Shown here piece after piece: positions 1-8,116 of a stretch of DNA of 53,106 nucleotides (its first letter is position 1; each line of letters starts with the position of its first letter). The notes beneath the pieces are model-generated. The model did not search any database, had not been told where the DNA came from, and saw only the letters and a program-made list of their open reading frames with translations. This stretch comes from Clostridia bacterium (GTDB taxonomy: Bacteria; Bacillota; Clostridia; Christensenellales; Aristaeellaceae), in NCBI GenBank assembly GCA_017471885.1, contig JAFURI010000060.1, forward strand, positions 1-53,106, given 5' to 3'. The position numbers and the translations under genes are program-made.

Positions 1-682
1 CCTTGGACTCAACGCAGGGCTTCACCTTGTTGAAGTCGAAGGGCTCGGACAGGATCTCGTCCATGGCTTCCTTGTAGCGGACGCGCGGGCCGAGACGATC
101 AGCGGGAATATCCTTGTAGCCGTCGCCGGTCCAGATGTTCATGATGCAGGGCTGGCCCAGCTCCTCGGCCAGATACTGGCTGATACGGATGCAGGCCTTG
201 CCATGCTCGATCCAGAACTTGCGGGTTTCCTCATTGGGAGAGGACAGGGTCAGCGGATCGCACTTGGGATGAGAGAAGAAAGTGGGGTTGAAATCGCAGC
301 CCAGGCCGCGCTCCTTGCAGAAATCCACCCACTTCTTGAAATGCTTGGGCTCCAGCTTGTCGCGGTCAGCCCAGCCGCCGTTCTCTTCGTCAAAGATGGC
401 GTAGCAGGCGTGCAGATTCATCTTCATCTGGCCGGGGCACAGCTTCAGCACCATGTCCAGATCAGCCATCAGCTCTTCGGGCGTACGGGCGCGGCCGGGA
501 TAGTTGCCGGTAGTCTGGATACCGCCGGTCAGAGGTGCGCTGGGATCGCCGTCAAAGCCCTTGACGTCGTCGCCTTGCCAGCAATGCAGGCTGACGGGCA
601 CCTTGCGCAGGGTCTCCATTGCAGCTTCAACGTCCACGCCGATAGCTGCGTACTTCTCCTTGGCATACTCGAACAGATTCAT
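1..682 (-). CDS. rhaA: L-rhamnose isomerase, 3' end cut by window edge
   Basis: RhaA converts L-rhamnose to L-rhamnulose in the cytoplasm, the first committed step of rhamnose catabolism. The visible N-terminal ~227 residues begin MNLFEYAKEKYAAIGVDVE and contain family stretches such as LHCWQGDDVKGF and HACYAIFDEENGGWADRDKL. The full enzyme is about 415 residues, so roughly the C-terminal 45% lies outside the window. The start is the ATG at 682-680, preceded by a GGAAAGGA-type ribosome site. It is the third gene of rhaM-rhaB-rhaA and starts 28 bases after the rhaB stop. The identification rests on family memory plus the unmistakable neighbours. Confidence 0.93.
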   Translation of the reverse strand, partial: MNLFEYAKEKYAAIGVDVEAAMETLRKVPVSLHCWQGDDVKGFDGDPSAPLTGGIQTTGNYPGRARTPEELMADLDMVLKLCPGQMKMNLHACYAIFDEENGGWADRDKLEPKHFKKWVDFCKERGLGCDFNPTFFSHPKCDPLTLSSPNEETRKFWIEHGKACIRISQYLAEELGQPCIMNIWTGDGYKDIPADRLGPRVRYKEAMDEILSEPFDFNKVKPCVESK

Positions 683-710
683 GGGTGCATCTTCCTTTCC
701 TGATTCAGTT

Positions 711-2114
711 TCACTTTGCAGTGTAGGTCACAATATCAAAGCTGGCGGGAAGCGCCTGACGGAAGGCAGCCAGATCAGCAAACTCCCCTTCCAGAATCAT
801 CTGCGCTGCAAGATTGCCCAGCGCGGTGCCCTCGGTGGGGCCTGCATACACGGGCATACCGGTCACGTCAGCCGCCATCTGGTTGAGAACCACGTTCTGG
901 CTGCCGCCGCCCACGATGTTGAGGCTGGTAAACTCGGTGCCGGTGATTTCGCTCATCTCCCGGATGGAATCGCGGTAGCACACCGCAAGACCCATGGTGA
1001 CAGCGCGCAGCACGTCGGACAGATCACGGGGTTCAGGTGCGCCCTTTTCCTTCAGAGATGCCTTGACCTCGTCCAGCATGGACGCAGGCGCCATAAAGCG
1101 GTTATCCGCAGCATCCACCCATGCAGGATAATCCGAGGCTGCCGCCATCTGCGCCATCTCGGCAAAGGAGTGAGCCTTGTTGATCTCCTTATGGATGCAC
1201 TGCAGCATCCACATGCCCATGATGTTCTTGAGGAAGCGGGTAGTGCCGTTGTAGCCGCCTTCGTTGGTGAAGCCGGCCTCCAGCGCCTTGCGATCCGTAA
1301 CAGGAGCGTTCAGCTCCACGCCCAGCAGACTCCAAGTGCCGCTGGAAAGGAACGCCGCCTGAGCGTTCTTTGCGGGTACCGCCATGTATGCGCTGCCCGT
1401 ATCATGGGTGGCAGGCAGCACCACGGTGCTCTGATAGCCAACCTCGGCTGCAATTTCGGGCTTCAGACCTCCAAGCACAGTACCGGGCTGAACGAGAGGC
1501 GTACGGAACCATTTTTCAGGCAGATCCGCAGCATTCAGGATGTCCTCCGACCAGGTTCCCTTCTTTGCATCGCACAGCGCACCGGTGGTGCAGTTGGTCC
1601 ACTCATGAGCCTTGCAGCCGGTCAGAATGTAGGAAAGGTACTCGGGCATCATCAGGAAATCATCCACGGTCTCACGGTATTCAGGATGCTCGCGAAGTAC
1701 GGCCATCATCTGATAAACCGTGTTGAAGGGCTGCTTGGCAATGCCGCAGGCCGCATACAGCGCTTCAAAGGAGAAAGTTTTCTCAAGTTCTGCATCCATG
1801 CCGTCGGTGCGGGAGTCACGGTAGGCTACAGCATCGCCCACGCGCTTGCCTTCTTCATCCAGCAGAATGAAGTCCACGCCCCAGGTATCGATGCCGATGC
1901 TCACAGGCTCAAAGCCCTGCTCTTTCGCAGCCTTCAGGCCCGCCACCACATGCTTCTCCAGACCTTCGATATCCCAGCACAGGTGTCCGTCCTTCATGGA
2001 ACCACCGTTGGGGAAACGATACACCTCACGGGTTTCGATCCTGTCACCCTCCAGCCATGCCACAATGTGGCGGCCGCTGGATGCGCCGATATCAATTGCA
2101 AGATACGTTTTCAT
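711..2114 (-). CDS. rhaB: L-rhamnulokinase
   Basis: RhaB phosphorylates L-rhamnulose to L-rhamnulose 1-phosphate with ATP. The 467-residue protein belongs to the FGGY sugar kinase fold. It has an N-terminal phosphate-binding segment (YLAIDIGASSGRHI), the DTWGVDF motif near residue 100 and a C-terminal ATP-site segment (NIVGGGSQN). I chose the ATG at 2114 over an upstream TTG at 2120 because GGAG lies 9 bases before this ATG, while the TTG would sit almost on it. The start falls 6 bases after the rhaM stop, so the two genes are very likely translated from one mRNA. Confidence 0.95.
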   Translation of the reverse strand: MKTYLAIDIGASSGRHIVAWLEGDRIETREVYRFPNGGSMKDGHLCWDIEGLEKHVVAGLKAAKEQGFEPVSIGIDTWGVDFILLDEEGKRVGDAVAYRDSRTDGMDAELEKTFSFEALYAACGIAKQPFNTVYQMMAVLREHPEYRETVDDFLMMPEYLSYILTGCKAHEWTNCTTGALCDAKKGTWSEDILNAADLPEKWFRTPLVQPGTVLGGLKPEIAAEVGYQSTVVLPATHDTGSAYMAVPAKNAQAAFLSSGTWSLLGVELNAPVTDRKALEAGFTNEGGYNGTTRFLKNIMGMWMLQCIHKEINKAHSFAEMAQMAAASDYPAWVDAADNRFMAPASMLDEVKASLKEKGAPEPRDLSDVLRAVTMGLAVCYRDSIREMSEITGTEFTSLNIVGGGSQNVVLNQMAADVTGMPVYAGPTEGTALGNLAAQMILEGEFADLAAFRQALPASFDIVTYTAK

Positions 2115-2120
2115 CGTCAA

Positions 2121-2438
2121 TCACTCCATCAGGAACATGCAGGACATCTTGGGCTGAGCCCCGGTGACGGGATCCATCTCCAGCTCCAGCACATCGTCCA
2201 TGTATTCGTTCCAGCGATCCACAATGGGGCTTCCGGCCTGCGTGCGCTCGGCAAACTCGATGCCCTTCTCGCATTCGTAGTAGCCGAAAAGAACCTCGCC
2301 GTCGGACCAGATGGTGTAATTGCAGATGCCCGCGGACTTGAGCAGCTCCACCATTTCAGGCCAGATTTCATCATGGCGGCGCTTGTATTCATCCTTCATA
2401 CCGGGCTTGATGCGGCCCTTCCAGGCAAAGCGTTCCAT
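2121..2438 (-). CDS. rhaM: L-rhamnose mutarotase
   Basis: RhaM interconverts the alpha and beta anomers of L-rhamnose to feed the isomerase. At 105 residues it matches the usual family length. It shows the dimeric ferredoxin-like mutarotase pattern: a start like MERFAWKGRIKPGMKDEY, then RRHDEIWPEM with its His, and NYTIWSDGEVLFGYYE. The ATG at 2438 has an AAGGAGGGG site 7-8 bases upstream; an in-frame TTG at 2456 lies before that site and was rejected. It is the first gene of the rha catabolic operon and is preceded by a leader containing a hairpin. Confidence 0.93.
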   Translation of the reverse strand: MERFAWKGRIKPGMKDEYKRRHDEIWPEMVELLKSAGICNYTIWSDGEVLFGYYECEKGIEFAERTQAGSPIVDRWNEYMDDVLELEMDPVTGAQPKMSCMFLME

Positions 2439-2460
2439 AGACGTCCCCTCCTTCAATGCA

Positions 2461-2490
2461 AAGATCCGCGACAGGCAAGTCCCGGATCTT
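2461..2490 (-). other. Leader hairpin upstream of rhaM
   Basis: An imperfect inverted repeat (AAGATCCG and CGGATCTT arms, then one C-C mismatch and 3 more pairs, 6-base loop) lies just upstream of the rhaM Shine-Dalgarno site, inside the presumed 5' leader. No U-run follows it in the direction of transcription, so it is not a classical terminator. It might stabilise the mRNA, or mean nothing. Confidence 0.35.
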
Positions 2491-2510
2491 CACTTTTATT
2501 GTCTTATATC

Positions 2511-2539
2511 ATTGTATCACGATGTGTTATACGGTTGAA
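2511..2539 (-). promoter_or_regulatory. Candidate rhaMBA promoter
   Basis: On the minus strand TTCAAC and TACAAT are separated by exactly 17 bases. The -10 is good and the -35 poor (3 of 6), as is common for promoters that need an activator. The AraC-type regulator gene ends just upstream. Operon control by that protein is inference. Confidence 0.35.
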
Positions 2540-2549
2540 ATGCCGCCTG

Positions 2550-3521
2550 TTAAACAATTCCGCGTCCTGAATTAACAAGACGGTACTCCGTAGGATTCAT
2601 GCCGGTCAACTGCGTGAACAGCCTGTAAAAATGGCTTGTGTTGCTGTAGCCTACCGCGCAGCACACGTCCATAACCGAAAGGTCCGTTTCCCGTAGAAGC
2701 CGTTTAGCCTGTGCGATCCGCTGTCGCTGCAGATGCTCCGTACAGCTGAGTCCCGTCGCCTTGTGCACGGTCTGACTCAGGTAAGCGGCGGATACATGCC
2801 TTGAGGCAGCGAAGTCCTTCAGACTGATGGAGGCGTAATTGTGTCGGATCTCGTCCAGCACCGCCACAACCAGCGCATTGCCTCCGCTGGGCGGCAGTGT
2901 CAGATGATCCGCATTCTCCAGCAGATGCAGCAGAAGCAGCGTCATGGACGTTTTTAGGATCCGCTGGCTGGTGGACGCCTCATCGACAAGTGCGTAGACC
3001 ATACTTTCCAGAAGACTCTGCACGGCAGGCGCATTCGCAACCTTGAAATGCATGTAAGGAATGCTGCTTTCGCCGCGTTTGAGCGCATCCATCAGAAAGC
3101 GTCCCAGGGCGTTTCCGGATCCTATGGCATTGAGCGCTTCATCAAAGAAACCCGGCTGCACAATAAAGTTTACACCCACGTCCTCTGCGCCGCACCGGCG
3201 GATAGCATGCACGGACTGACAGTTCATCATGAGGATATCGCCCGCAGTTAACTCCAGAGGCTCCCGCCCGGGAAATTCATGCACTGTACAGCCCCTGACC
3301 ATATAGAGCATCTCCACATAATCATGACTGTGCGTCGGAAAAGAAACAAATCGCGTATGCGGACGAAGCGTGATCATTCGCGCCGGAGGAAGCATCTTCT
3401 GCCCGGAGATCACAAACGAAGCGCCCTTGGCATAGGTGCTTTGCTGAATCGGCTCGCCGGAAAGAATCCGGCTTTCCTCTTCCGTCAACGCTGATATTTT
3501 TTTGAGCAGCCTTTCGTCCAT
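2550..3521 (-). CDS. AraC-family transcriptional regulator (probable rhamnose regulator)
   Basis: This 323-residue protein has an N-terminal cupin-like sensor half (histidines in FPTHSHDYVEMLYMVRGC around residue 65) and a C-terminal double helix-turn-helix domain. The latter ends in the family signature around AVGYSNTSHFYRLFTQLTGMNP. It lies between the sugar transporter and rhaMBA on the same strand, so it most likely senses rhamnose and controls one or both units. The start is ambiguous: a GTG at 3527 sits 3 bases from AAGGGA, while the ATG at 3521 is 9 bases away and is preferred. The inducer cannot be read from sequence. Confidence 0.88.
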   Translation of the reverse strand: MDERLLKKISALTEEESRILSGEPIQQSTYAKGASFVISGQKMLPPARMITLRPHTRFVSFPTHSHDYVEMLYMVRGCTVHEFPGREPLELTAGDILMMNCQSVHAIRRCGAEDVGVNFIVQPGFFDEALNAIGSGNALGRFLMDALKRGESSIPYMHFKVANAPAVQSLLESMVYALVDEASTSQRILKTSMTLLLLHLLENADHLTLPPSGGNALVVAVLDEIRHNYASISLKDFAASRHVSAAYLSQTVHKATGLSCTEHLQRQRIAQAKRLLRETDLSVMDVCCAVGYSNTSHFYRLFTQLTGMNPTEYRLVNSGRGIV

Positions 3522-3551
3522 CCGCACACATCCCTTGCATATCTTGAATTA

Positions 3552-3580
3552 ATTGTAACAAATAAACCGTACAATTGCAA
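3552..3580 (-). promoter_or_regulatory. Promoter of the AraC-type regulator gene
   Basis: On the minus strand TTGCAA (4 of 6) and TACAAT (5 of 6) are separated by 17 bases. The -10 lies about 30 bases before the chosen start. The upstream operon ends in a strong terminator just before it, so the regulator appears to have its own transcript. Confidence 0.5.
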
Positions 3581-3585
3581 CGGGC

Positions 3586-3617
3586 TAAAAGAAAACCGGG
3601 ATCCTTTCGGATCCCGG
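3586..3617 (-). terminator. Terminator of the sugar ABC transporter operon
   Basis: A perfect 9-bp stem (CCGGGATCC / GGATCCCGG) with a 4-base loop is followed on the minus strand by TTTTCTTTT. It lies just after the stop codon of the sugar-binding protein at 3634. Confidence 0.9.
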
Positions 3618-3633
3618 CAGAGGTTTGATGGAA

Positions 3634-5262
3634 TTACTTGCGGTTGGGCAGCTTGGTGGTCTGACCGGCCTCATAGGCTTCCAGACGCTCGTCGATGATC
3701 TCCTGATAGCCGGCGTCCAGGTATTCCTGAGACAGCTGGGCATACAGAGCATCGAACTCGGCCGGATCACACTTCACCAGCTTGGCATAGGCTTCCTGAT
3801 ACATGCTCAGCAGGGTGGCGCTGTATTCAGCCTCAGACTCGATAGCCACGGCGAAGATGGGATCGGAATAGGCATTGCCGGCGTCGGCCACGGCCTTGAC
3901 GTTCTTATACCAGTTGTCGATCATCATCTGCGTGAAGTCCTGGGGCAGACCCTGAGGAGCGATGGCGCGGATGCTGTCTTCGATGGAACCGACGACCTTG
4001 GAGGCATGCACCAGGCAGGTCATGTCGATGTTCATGTTGTGGTTCAGCATCTTGTCGCCCATGTAAGCGCCGTCCACAACGGGCAGACCGTTCTCACCCA
4101 TGGTGTAGGTGACGCCTTCCTCGCCGTTCTCCAGCACGAACAGGTTCTCTTCCTGGATCATCCACTCCATCAGCATCCAGGCAGCCTTCAGCTGATCCTC
4201 GGTAGCATAGGAGGAGAAGCCAACGATCATACCAAAGGGATTGTCAGCACGGTTGCGGGCGGTAGCAACGCCTTCCTCTTCCACCTGATAGGCAGAAACG
4301 ATAGCCAGCTCGGCGCCGGGGTTGTTCTCATAGAAAGCGTTCAGCCAGGCAACGTTGGCAGCGAAATAGCCGCCGTAGGAGAAGGTCTTGCCGTTGATGA
4401 AGTCAGTCTGCAGCTGATCGGTAGCGGCGCCGACGGTGTTCTCGGCCAGATCAAACTCGGAGGAATACCAGCCCTGATGATATTCAGCGTTGGTACGCTT
4501 CAGCAGGCGGTAGGTGGGCTCCCAGGACAGGGAAGCGGTGCCCAGAGAGCAGTGCTGCGCCCACTCGGCCTCGTTCAGGTCCTGATCATGATAGGCAAAG
4601 TTGGCCACGTAAGCGGCGGAGGGAATGCCCAGGCCCAGAGGAGCGGTGTCGGTCAGGCCGGCAGCAATGATCTTGTTGATGGCGTCGGAGTACTCGGCGT
4701 AGGAGGCAGGCACATGGTCATAGCCCACGGCGCGCAGCCAGTCCATACGGCACACGGTGTACCAGGTGTAACCGGTGTTGTAGTAGGGACGCTCGGTCAG
4801 CACGAAGTAGGTCTCACCGTTGATGTCGGTGTAGTTCAGCTGGTTGTTCTCCACCATCTTGGCATAGAAGGTGGGAGCAACTTCCTTGAACTTCTCCAGG
4901 TCGATAACCTGCATGGCGCCGTCGGTAGCCCACTGGGCAACCTTGGGATAATCATACTCCATCATGATGGTGGGAGTATCCTCGGCAGCAATCAGCAGGG
5001 AGTACTTGGTCATAACGTCGCCGCGGGGGATGGCAACATACTTGACCTCGATGTTGTACTTGTCGCCGAATTCCTTCTGGATCCACTGAGTCCAGTAGTT
5101 GTCGTCGACGGCGGGATAGCCGGTCTTGGAGCGGTCATACACGGGAACGGTGATGGTGACCTTCTCCGCGAAGGGGGTCCATTCGGGCGTGGCGGCATGA
5201 GCAAAGGAAGCCATGCTCAGCACGAGCACCAGAGCCAGAACCAGGGAAACGATGCGCTTCAT
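3634..5262 (-). CDS. Extracellular sugar-binding protein of a CUT1 ABC transporter (LplA/YtcQ type)
   Basis: This 542-residue protein captures a carbohydrate outside the cell for the two permeases encoded just upstream. Its size and motifs fit the large LplA/YtcQ-like class often found with rhamnogalacturonan or oligosaccharide use, so a rhamnose-containing oligosaccharide is a plausible ligand (inference). It starts MKRIVSLVLALVLVLSMAS with AAGGAGG at the right distance. The signal peptide ends in an AHA-A signal peptidase I site, and there is no lipobox cysteine, which is unusual for a Gram-positive binding protein. It is the last gene of its operon, before a strong terminator. Confidence 0.9.
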   Translation of the reverse strand: MKRIVSLVLALVLVLSMASFAHAATPEWTPFAEKVTITVPVYDRSKTGYPAVDDNYWTQWIQKEFGDKYNIEVKYVAIPRGDVMTKYSLLIAAEDTPTIMMEYDYPKVAQWATDGAMQVIDLEKFKEVAPTFYAKMVENNQLNYTDINGETYFVLTERPYYNTGYTWYTVCRMDWLRAVGYDHVPASYAEYSDAINKIIAAGLTDTAPLGLGIPSAAYVANFAYHDQDLNEAEWAQHCSLGTASLSWEPTYRLLKRTNAEYHQGWYSSEFDLAENTVGAATDQLQTDFINGKTFSYGGYFAANVAWLNAFYENNPGAELAIVSAYQVEEEGVATARNRADNPFGMIVGFSSYATEDQLKAAWMLMEWMIQEENLFVLENGEEGVTYTMGENGLPVVDGAYMGDKMLNHNMNIDMTCLVHASKVVGSIEDSIRAIAPQGLPQDFTQMMIDNWYKNVKAVADAGNAYSDPIFAVAIESEAEYSATLLSMYQEAYAKLVKCDPAEFDALYAQLSQEYLDAGYQEIIDERLEAYEAGQTTKLPNRK

Positions 5263-5328
5263 TGTGGTTCCTCCTTGAATGATATTGATAATGACGCGTC
5301 TACGCACGTCACTATTCCAAAGTTGGGA

Positions 5329-6243
5329 TCAGCCCTTGACGGCGCCGATCATGGCGCCCTTGACGAAGTACTTCTGCACGAAGGGATAGACCATAATGAT
5401 CGGCAGCGTGGCGAACATAACCACAGCGGACTGCAGCACTTCAGGCGTACTGGTCGCAGCGGCAGCCTCGGAAAGGCTGACGGCGTCCGCGCCGGAGTTC
5501 AGCACCATGTTGGACAGCAGATACTGCAGGGGCTGCAGAGACTTGGTGGTGATGTAGTACTTGGCGTCCGCATAGGCATTCCAGCGGCCTACGGCATAGA
5601 ACAGGGACAGGGTGGCGATGATGGGCTTGGACAGCGGGATAACCACCTTGCCCAGCACCTGGAAATGGGATGCGCCGTCCAGATGCGCTGCCTCATACAG
5701 ACTGTCCGGAATGGTGGACGAGATGAAGGAACGCATGATCAGCATATTATAGGGAGAGAAGGCCAGAGGCAGAACCAGCACCCACATGGTATTCAGCAGT
5801 CCCAGATCCTTGTAAAGCAGATACTCGGGGATCAGGCCCGCGCTGAAATACATGGTGAACATAAGGATGAAAGCGAAGAATGAACGGCCCTTCAGGTTCT
5901 TGATGGCAAGCGGGAAAGCCGCCAGCGTAGTAACCACCATACCGACGATGGTGAACAGCAGCGTCATGATGATGGTATAGCCCATGGAGTAGGTCAGCTG
6001 ACCATCCTTGAAAATGGATACATAGGCCTGAAAGGTCACGTCGATAGGCCAGAGATAGACCTTCTTGGACATGACGGCGGTATCAGAGGAGATACTCTTC
6101 GCCGCCACATGGATGAAGGGCAGAATGCAGGTCAGGGACAGAAGCAGGATCACAAATGCGATGACAAAGTCCGCAAAGCGCACACGGTTGATGCCGTGCC
6201 AGATGTTATCCTTCCTGACGACGTTCTTTTCATTTGCAGCCAT
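5329..6243 (-). CDS. Sugar ABC transporter permease (LplC/YtcP type)
   Basis: This 304-residue inner-membrane permease has about six hydrophobic segments and the ATPase-docking EAA motif (EAAHLDGASHFQVLGKVVIP, roughly residues 195-215). The start at 6243 is an ATG preceded by AAAGGAGG; upstream codons in frame lie before that site. It pairs with the permease encoded at 6263-7219 to form the channel for the binding protein at 3634. No ATPase gene is present, as is usual for CUT1 systems that share one MsmK-like ATPase encoded elsewhere. Confidence 0.93.
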   Translation of the reverse strand: MAANEKNVVRKDNIWHGINRVRFADFVIAFVILLLSLTCILPFIHVAAKSISSDTAVMSKKVYLWPIDVTFQAYVSIFKDGQLTYSMGYTIIMTLLFTIVGMVVTTLAAFPLAIKNLKGRSFFAFILMFTMYFSAGLIPEYLLYKDLGLLNTMWVLVLPLAFSPYNMLIMRSFISSTIPDSLYEAAHLDGASHFQVLGKVVIPLSKPIIATLSLFYAVGRWNAYADAKYYITTKSLQPLQYLLSNMVLNSGADAVSLSEAAAATSTPEVLQSAVVMFATLPIIMVYPFVQKYFVKGAMIGAVKG

Positions 6244-6262
6244 GATGATCTTCCTCCTTTCC

Positions 6263-7219
6263 TTACAGCAGTCCGTCTTCGCCAAGCTTCTTGGAAACCT
6301 TATCTGCAGTCAGCACCAGCAGCAGACCGACCAGGGACTGGAACAGACCAACGGCCGTAGCACGGCTGAAGTTGGAGCCCGCAAGACCCTTTTCATAGAT
6401 GTAAATAGCCAGCTGATACTGGAAGTCCTTGACCTGCACGTTTCCAAATGCATCCAGACGCTCGAAGTTGGAGCCCATCACGCGGCCGAGATTCATGATC
6501 AGCAGCGTAACCATCGTGCCGCGGATGCAGGGCAGCGTCACGCTCCAGATCTTGCGCAGGCGGCCTGCTCCGTCGATGGTCGCAGCCTCGTACAGCTCCG
6601 CATCAATGCCGGTAATCGCCGCCAGATAGATGATGGAGCCCCAGCCCATGTTCTGCCACACGCCGATGAGCAGATAGGTCGCAGCCCAGTGCCACTTCTC
6701 CGTCAGGAAGGGAATGCCCTTGTCGATCCATCCAAGATCACGGAAGAGGATGTTGATCAGACCGGTTTCGGGCTTGAACAGATTCAGCGCCACGCTGGCA
6801 ATGATGACCCAGGACAGGAAGTGCGGAAGATACAGGATCGTCTGGGACACGCGCTTGAAGCGGTTGAACCGCAGCTCGTTGAGCAGCAGCGCGAGGATGA
6901 TCGGCACTGGGAAGCCCACCAGAAGATCAAGGAAGTTGAAGGCGAGAGAATTCTTCAGGGCACGGAGGAAATCCTTGTCGCGGAAGATCTTCTCAAAGGT
7001 TTCAAAGCCCACCCACTTGCTGCCTGCATAGCCCTTGGCAGGCTTGTAATTCATGAATGCAATACGCAGTCCGGGATAGGCCGCATACTTGAAGATGATC
7101 ACAAACAGGACAGGAACGATGAGCATCAGGTAAAGCTGCCAGTTATTCCTGAAATAAACGCCGAACAGCTTCAGCCTGCGTTTGCGCAGATCTTGCGCCA
7201 CGGTCTTGTTTTCCATCAT
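6263..7219 (-). CDS. Sugar ABC transporter permease (LplB type)
   Basis: This first gene of the transporter operon encodes a membrane permease of about 318 residues. It has the EAA loop (EAATIDGAGRLRKIWSVTLP) and a typical LplB start with a basic cytoplasmic end before NWQLYLMLIVPVLFVIIF. Three possible ATGs are clustered; the one at 7219 lies 8 bases after AGGAGG and is preferred over 7225 (2 bases). The stop is about 20 bases before the next permease start. A promoter and a striking inverted repeat lie upstream. Confidence 0.92.
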   Translation of the reverse strand: MMENKTVAQDLRKRRLKLFGVYFRNNWQLYLMLIVPVLFVIIFKYAAYPGLRIAFMNYKPAKGYAGSKWVGFETFEKIFRDKDFLRALKNSLAFNFLDLLVGFPVPIILALLLNELRFNRFKRVSQTILYLPHFLSWVIIASVALNLFKPETGLINILFRDLGWIDKGIPFLTEKWHWAATYLLIGVWQNMGWGSIIYLAAITGIDAELYEAATIDGAGRLRKIWSVTLPCIRGTMVTLLIMNLGRVMGSNFERLDAFGNVQVKDFQYQLAIYIYEKGLAGSNFSRATAVGLFQSLVGLLLVLTADKVSKKLGEDGLL

Positions 7220-7268
7220 AAGCATCTCCTCCTGCGTTTGATAAAGAGCATACTCGTCTTATATTTGT

Positions 7269-7297
7269 ATTATAAAGCTGCGTTCAACGCTGTTCTA
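7269..7297 (-). promoter_or_regulatory. Candidate promoter of the sugar transporter operon
   Basis: A perfect TATAAT on the minus strand has a weak -35 (TAGAAC) 17 bases upstream. Within the spacer lies a perfect small palindrome, GCGTT-C-AACGC on the plus strand (7280-7290), which would place a bound repressor between the -35 and -10. The assignment depends mostly on the -10. Confidence 0.4.
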
Positions 7298-7308
7298 ACC
7301 ATTTTCGT

Positions 7309-7370
7309 TTCAATACTATGCAAAAACGACTTTTTACTGGTGCAAATGATCAAAAATGCATAGTTTTGAA
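7309..7370. promoter_or_regulatory. 14-bp inverted repeat, probable operator of the sugar transporter operon
   Basis: TTCAATACTATGCA (7309-7322) and, inverted, TGCATAGTTTTGAA (7357-7370) are 14-bp arms differing at one position, with 34 bases between them. They lie just upstream of the proposed -35. The arrangement suits an AraC-family dimer or two dimers, and a regulator of that type is encoded in the same cluster. Confidence 0.6.
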
Positions 7371-7482
7371 CCCACAGCATTCGAAACGTATTGTGCAATT
7401 ACAATAAATACCACAAAAGAGATATATCATTTTCAACTTTCGGTTCTGTCAGAGGAACCATGTTTTTACCACATCCTGCCTT

Positions 7483-7511
7483 GAATCAGTCACCTTTTCT
7501 GCGCCATACTA
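7483..7511 (+). promoter_or_regulatory. Candidate sigma-G promoter of spoVT
   Basis: GAATC and CATACTA are separated by 17 bases on the plus strand. The -10 matches the Bacillus sigma-G pattern CATnhTA at every fixed position; the -35 matches 4 of 5. The proposed start site lies about 13 bases before the spoVT ribosome site. spoVT is sigma-G dependent in Bacillus subtilis, which supports the call. Confidence 0.45.
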
Positions 7512-7544
7512 TGGTTGAAAAACCATCAAAGGGAGGCCGTGACC

Positions 7545-8102
7545 ATGCGCGCAACAGGTATCGTCCGCAGAATTGACGAGCTCGGACGGGTTGTTATTCC
7601 CAAGGAAATCCGCCGCACTCTTCGAATCCGGGAGGGCGACCCGCTGGAGATTTACACCGACCGCGACGGAGAGGTGATTCTGAAGAAGTATTCCCCTATC
7701 GGCGAAATGTCGTCCTTTGCAAAGGATTATACTGAATCGTTGTTCCGTTCGCTGGGGCATATCGCCTGCATTGTCGACCGCGATCAGGTGGTCGCAGCCA
7801 GCGGCGTGAGCAAAAAGGAGCTGTGGGACAAACCCATCTCCCGCGATCTGGAGCAGGCGATCGCCGCTAGACAGACCGTCGCACTGAACCGTCATCAGGG
7901 CAGCAGAACCATTGCTGTGGCCAATGACGACGACCAGAACCAAAGCTACACCGCACAGGTGATCTCCCCCATTATTGCAGACGGCGAAGCAATCGGCGCC
8001 GTGCTGCTGATGAGCAGGGAGCAGAACGCACGTATGGGGGACACCGAACTTAAGGTCGCTGAAACCGCTGCCGGCATCGTCGGCCGCCAGATGGAGCAAT
8101 AA
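7545..8102 (+). CDS. spoVT: Stage V sporulation protein T, AbrB-type regulator
   Basis: SpoVT tunes sigma-G-dependent gene expression in the forespore. The 185-residue protein has an N-terminal AbrB/MazE-like DNA-binding domain (ATGIVRRIDELGRVVIPKEI, residues 3-22, then RIREGDPLEIYTDRDGEVILKKY) and a C-terminal GAF-like domain of about 125 residues, as in B. subtilis SpoVT. The ATG at 7545 follows GGGAGG; an upstream in-frame TTG at 7515 precedes the ribosome site and was dropped. It stands alone between a sigma-G-like promoter and a terminator. Confidence 0.95.
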   Translation: MRATGIVRRIDELGRVVIPKEIRRTLRIREGDPLEIYTDRDGEVILKKYSPIGEMSSFAKDYTESLFRSLGHIACIVDRDQVVAASGVSKKELWDKPISRDLEQAIAARQTVALNRHQGSRTIAVANDDDQNQSYTAQVISPIIADGEAIGAVLLMSREQNARMGDTELKVAETAAGIVGRQMEQ

Positions 8103-8116
8103 CGGCTTCTTCTCCG

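Noticed and set aside
504..2570. A 688-codon open frame on the plus strand
   Set aside because: It is antisense to rhaA, rhaB and rhaM, all three recognised on the minus strand.
3625..5883. A 752-codon open frame on the plus strand
   Set aside because: It is antisense to the sugar-binding protein and permease genes, which have signal peptide, motifs and ribosome sites. The Gly/Val/His-rich product is a shadow.
7226..7482. Possible small gene or RNA between the sugar transporter and spoVT
   Set aside because: No ORF with a ribosome site was seen. The stretch is explained by the transporter promoter, its inverted repeat and AT-rich sequence.
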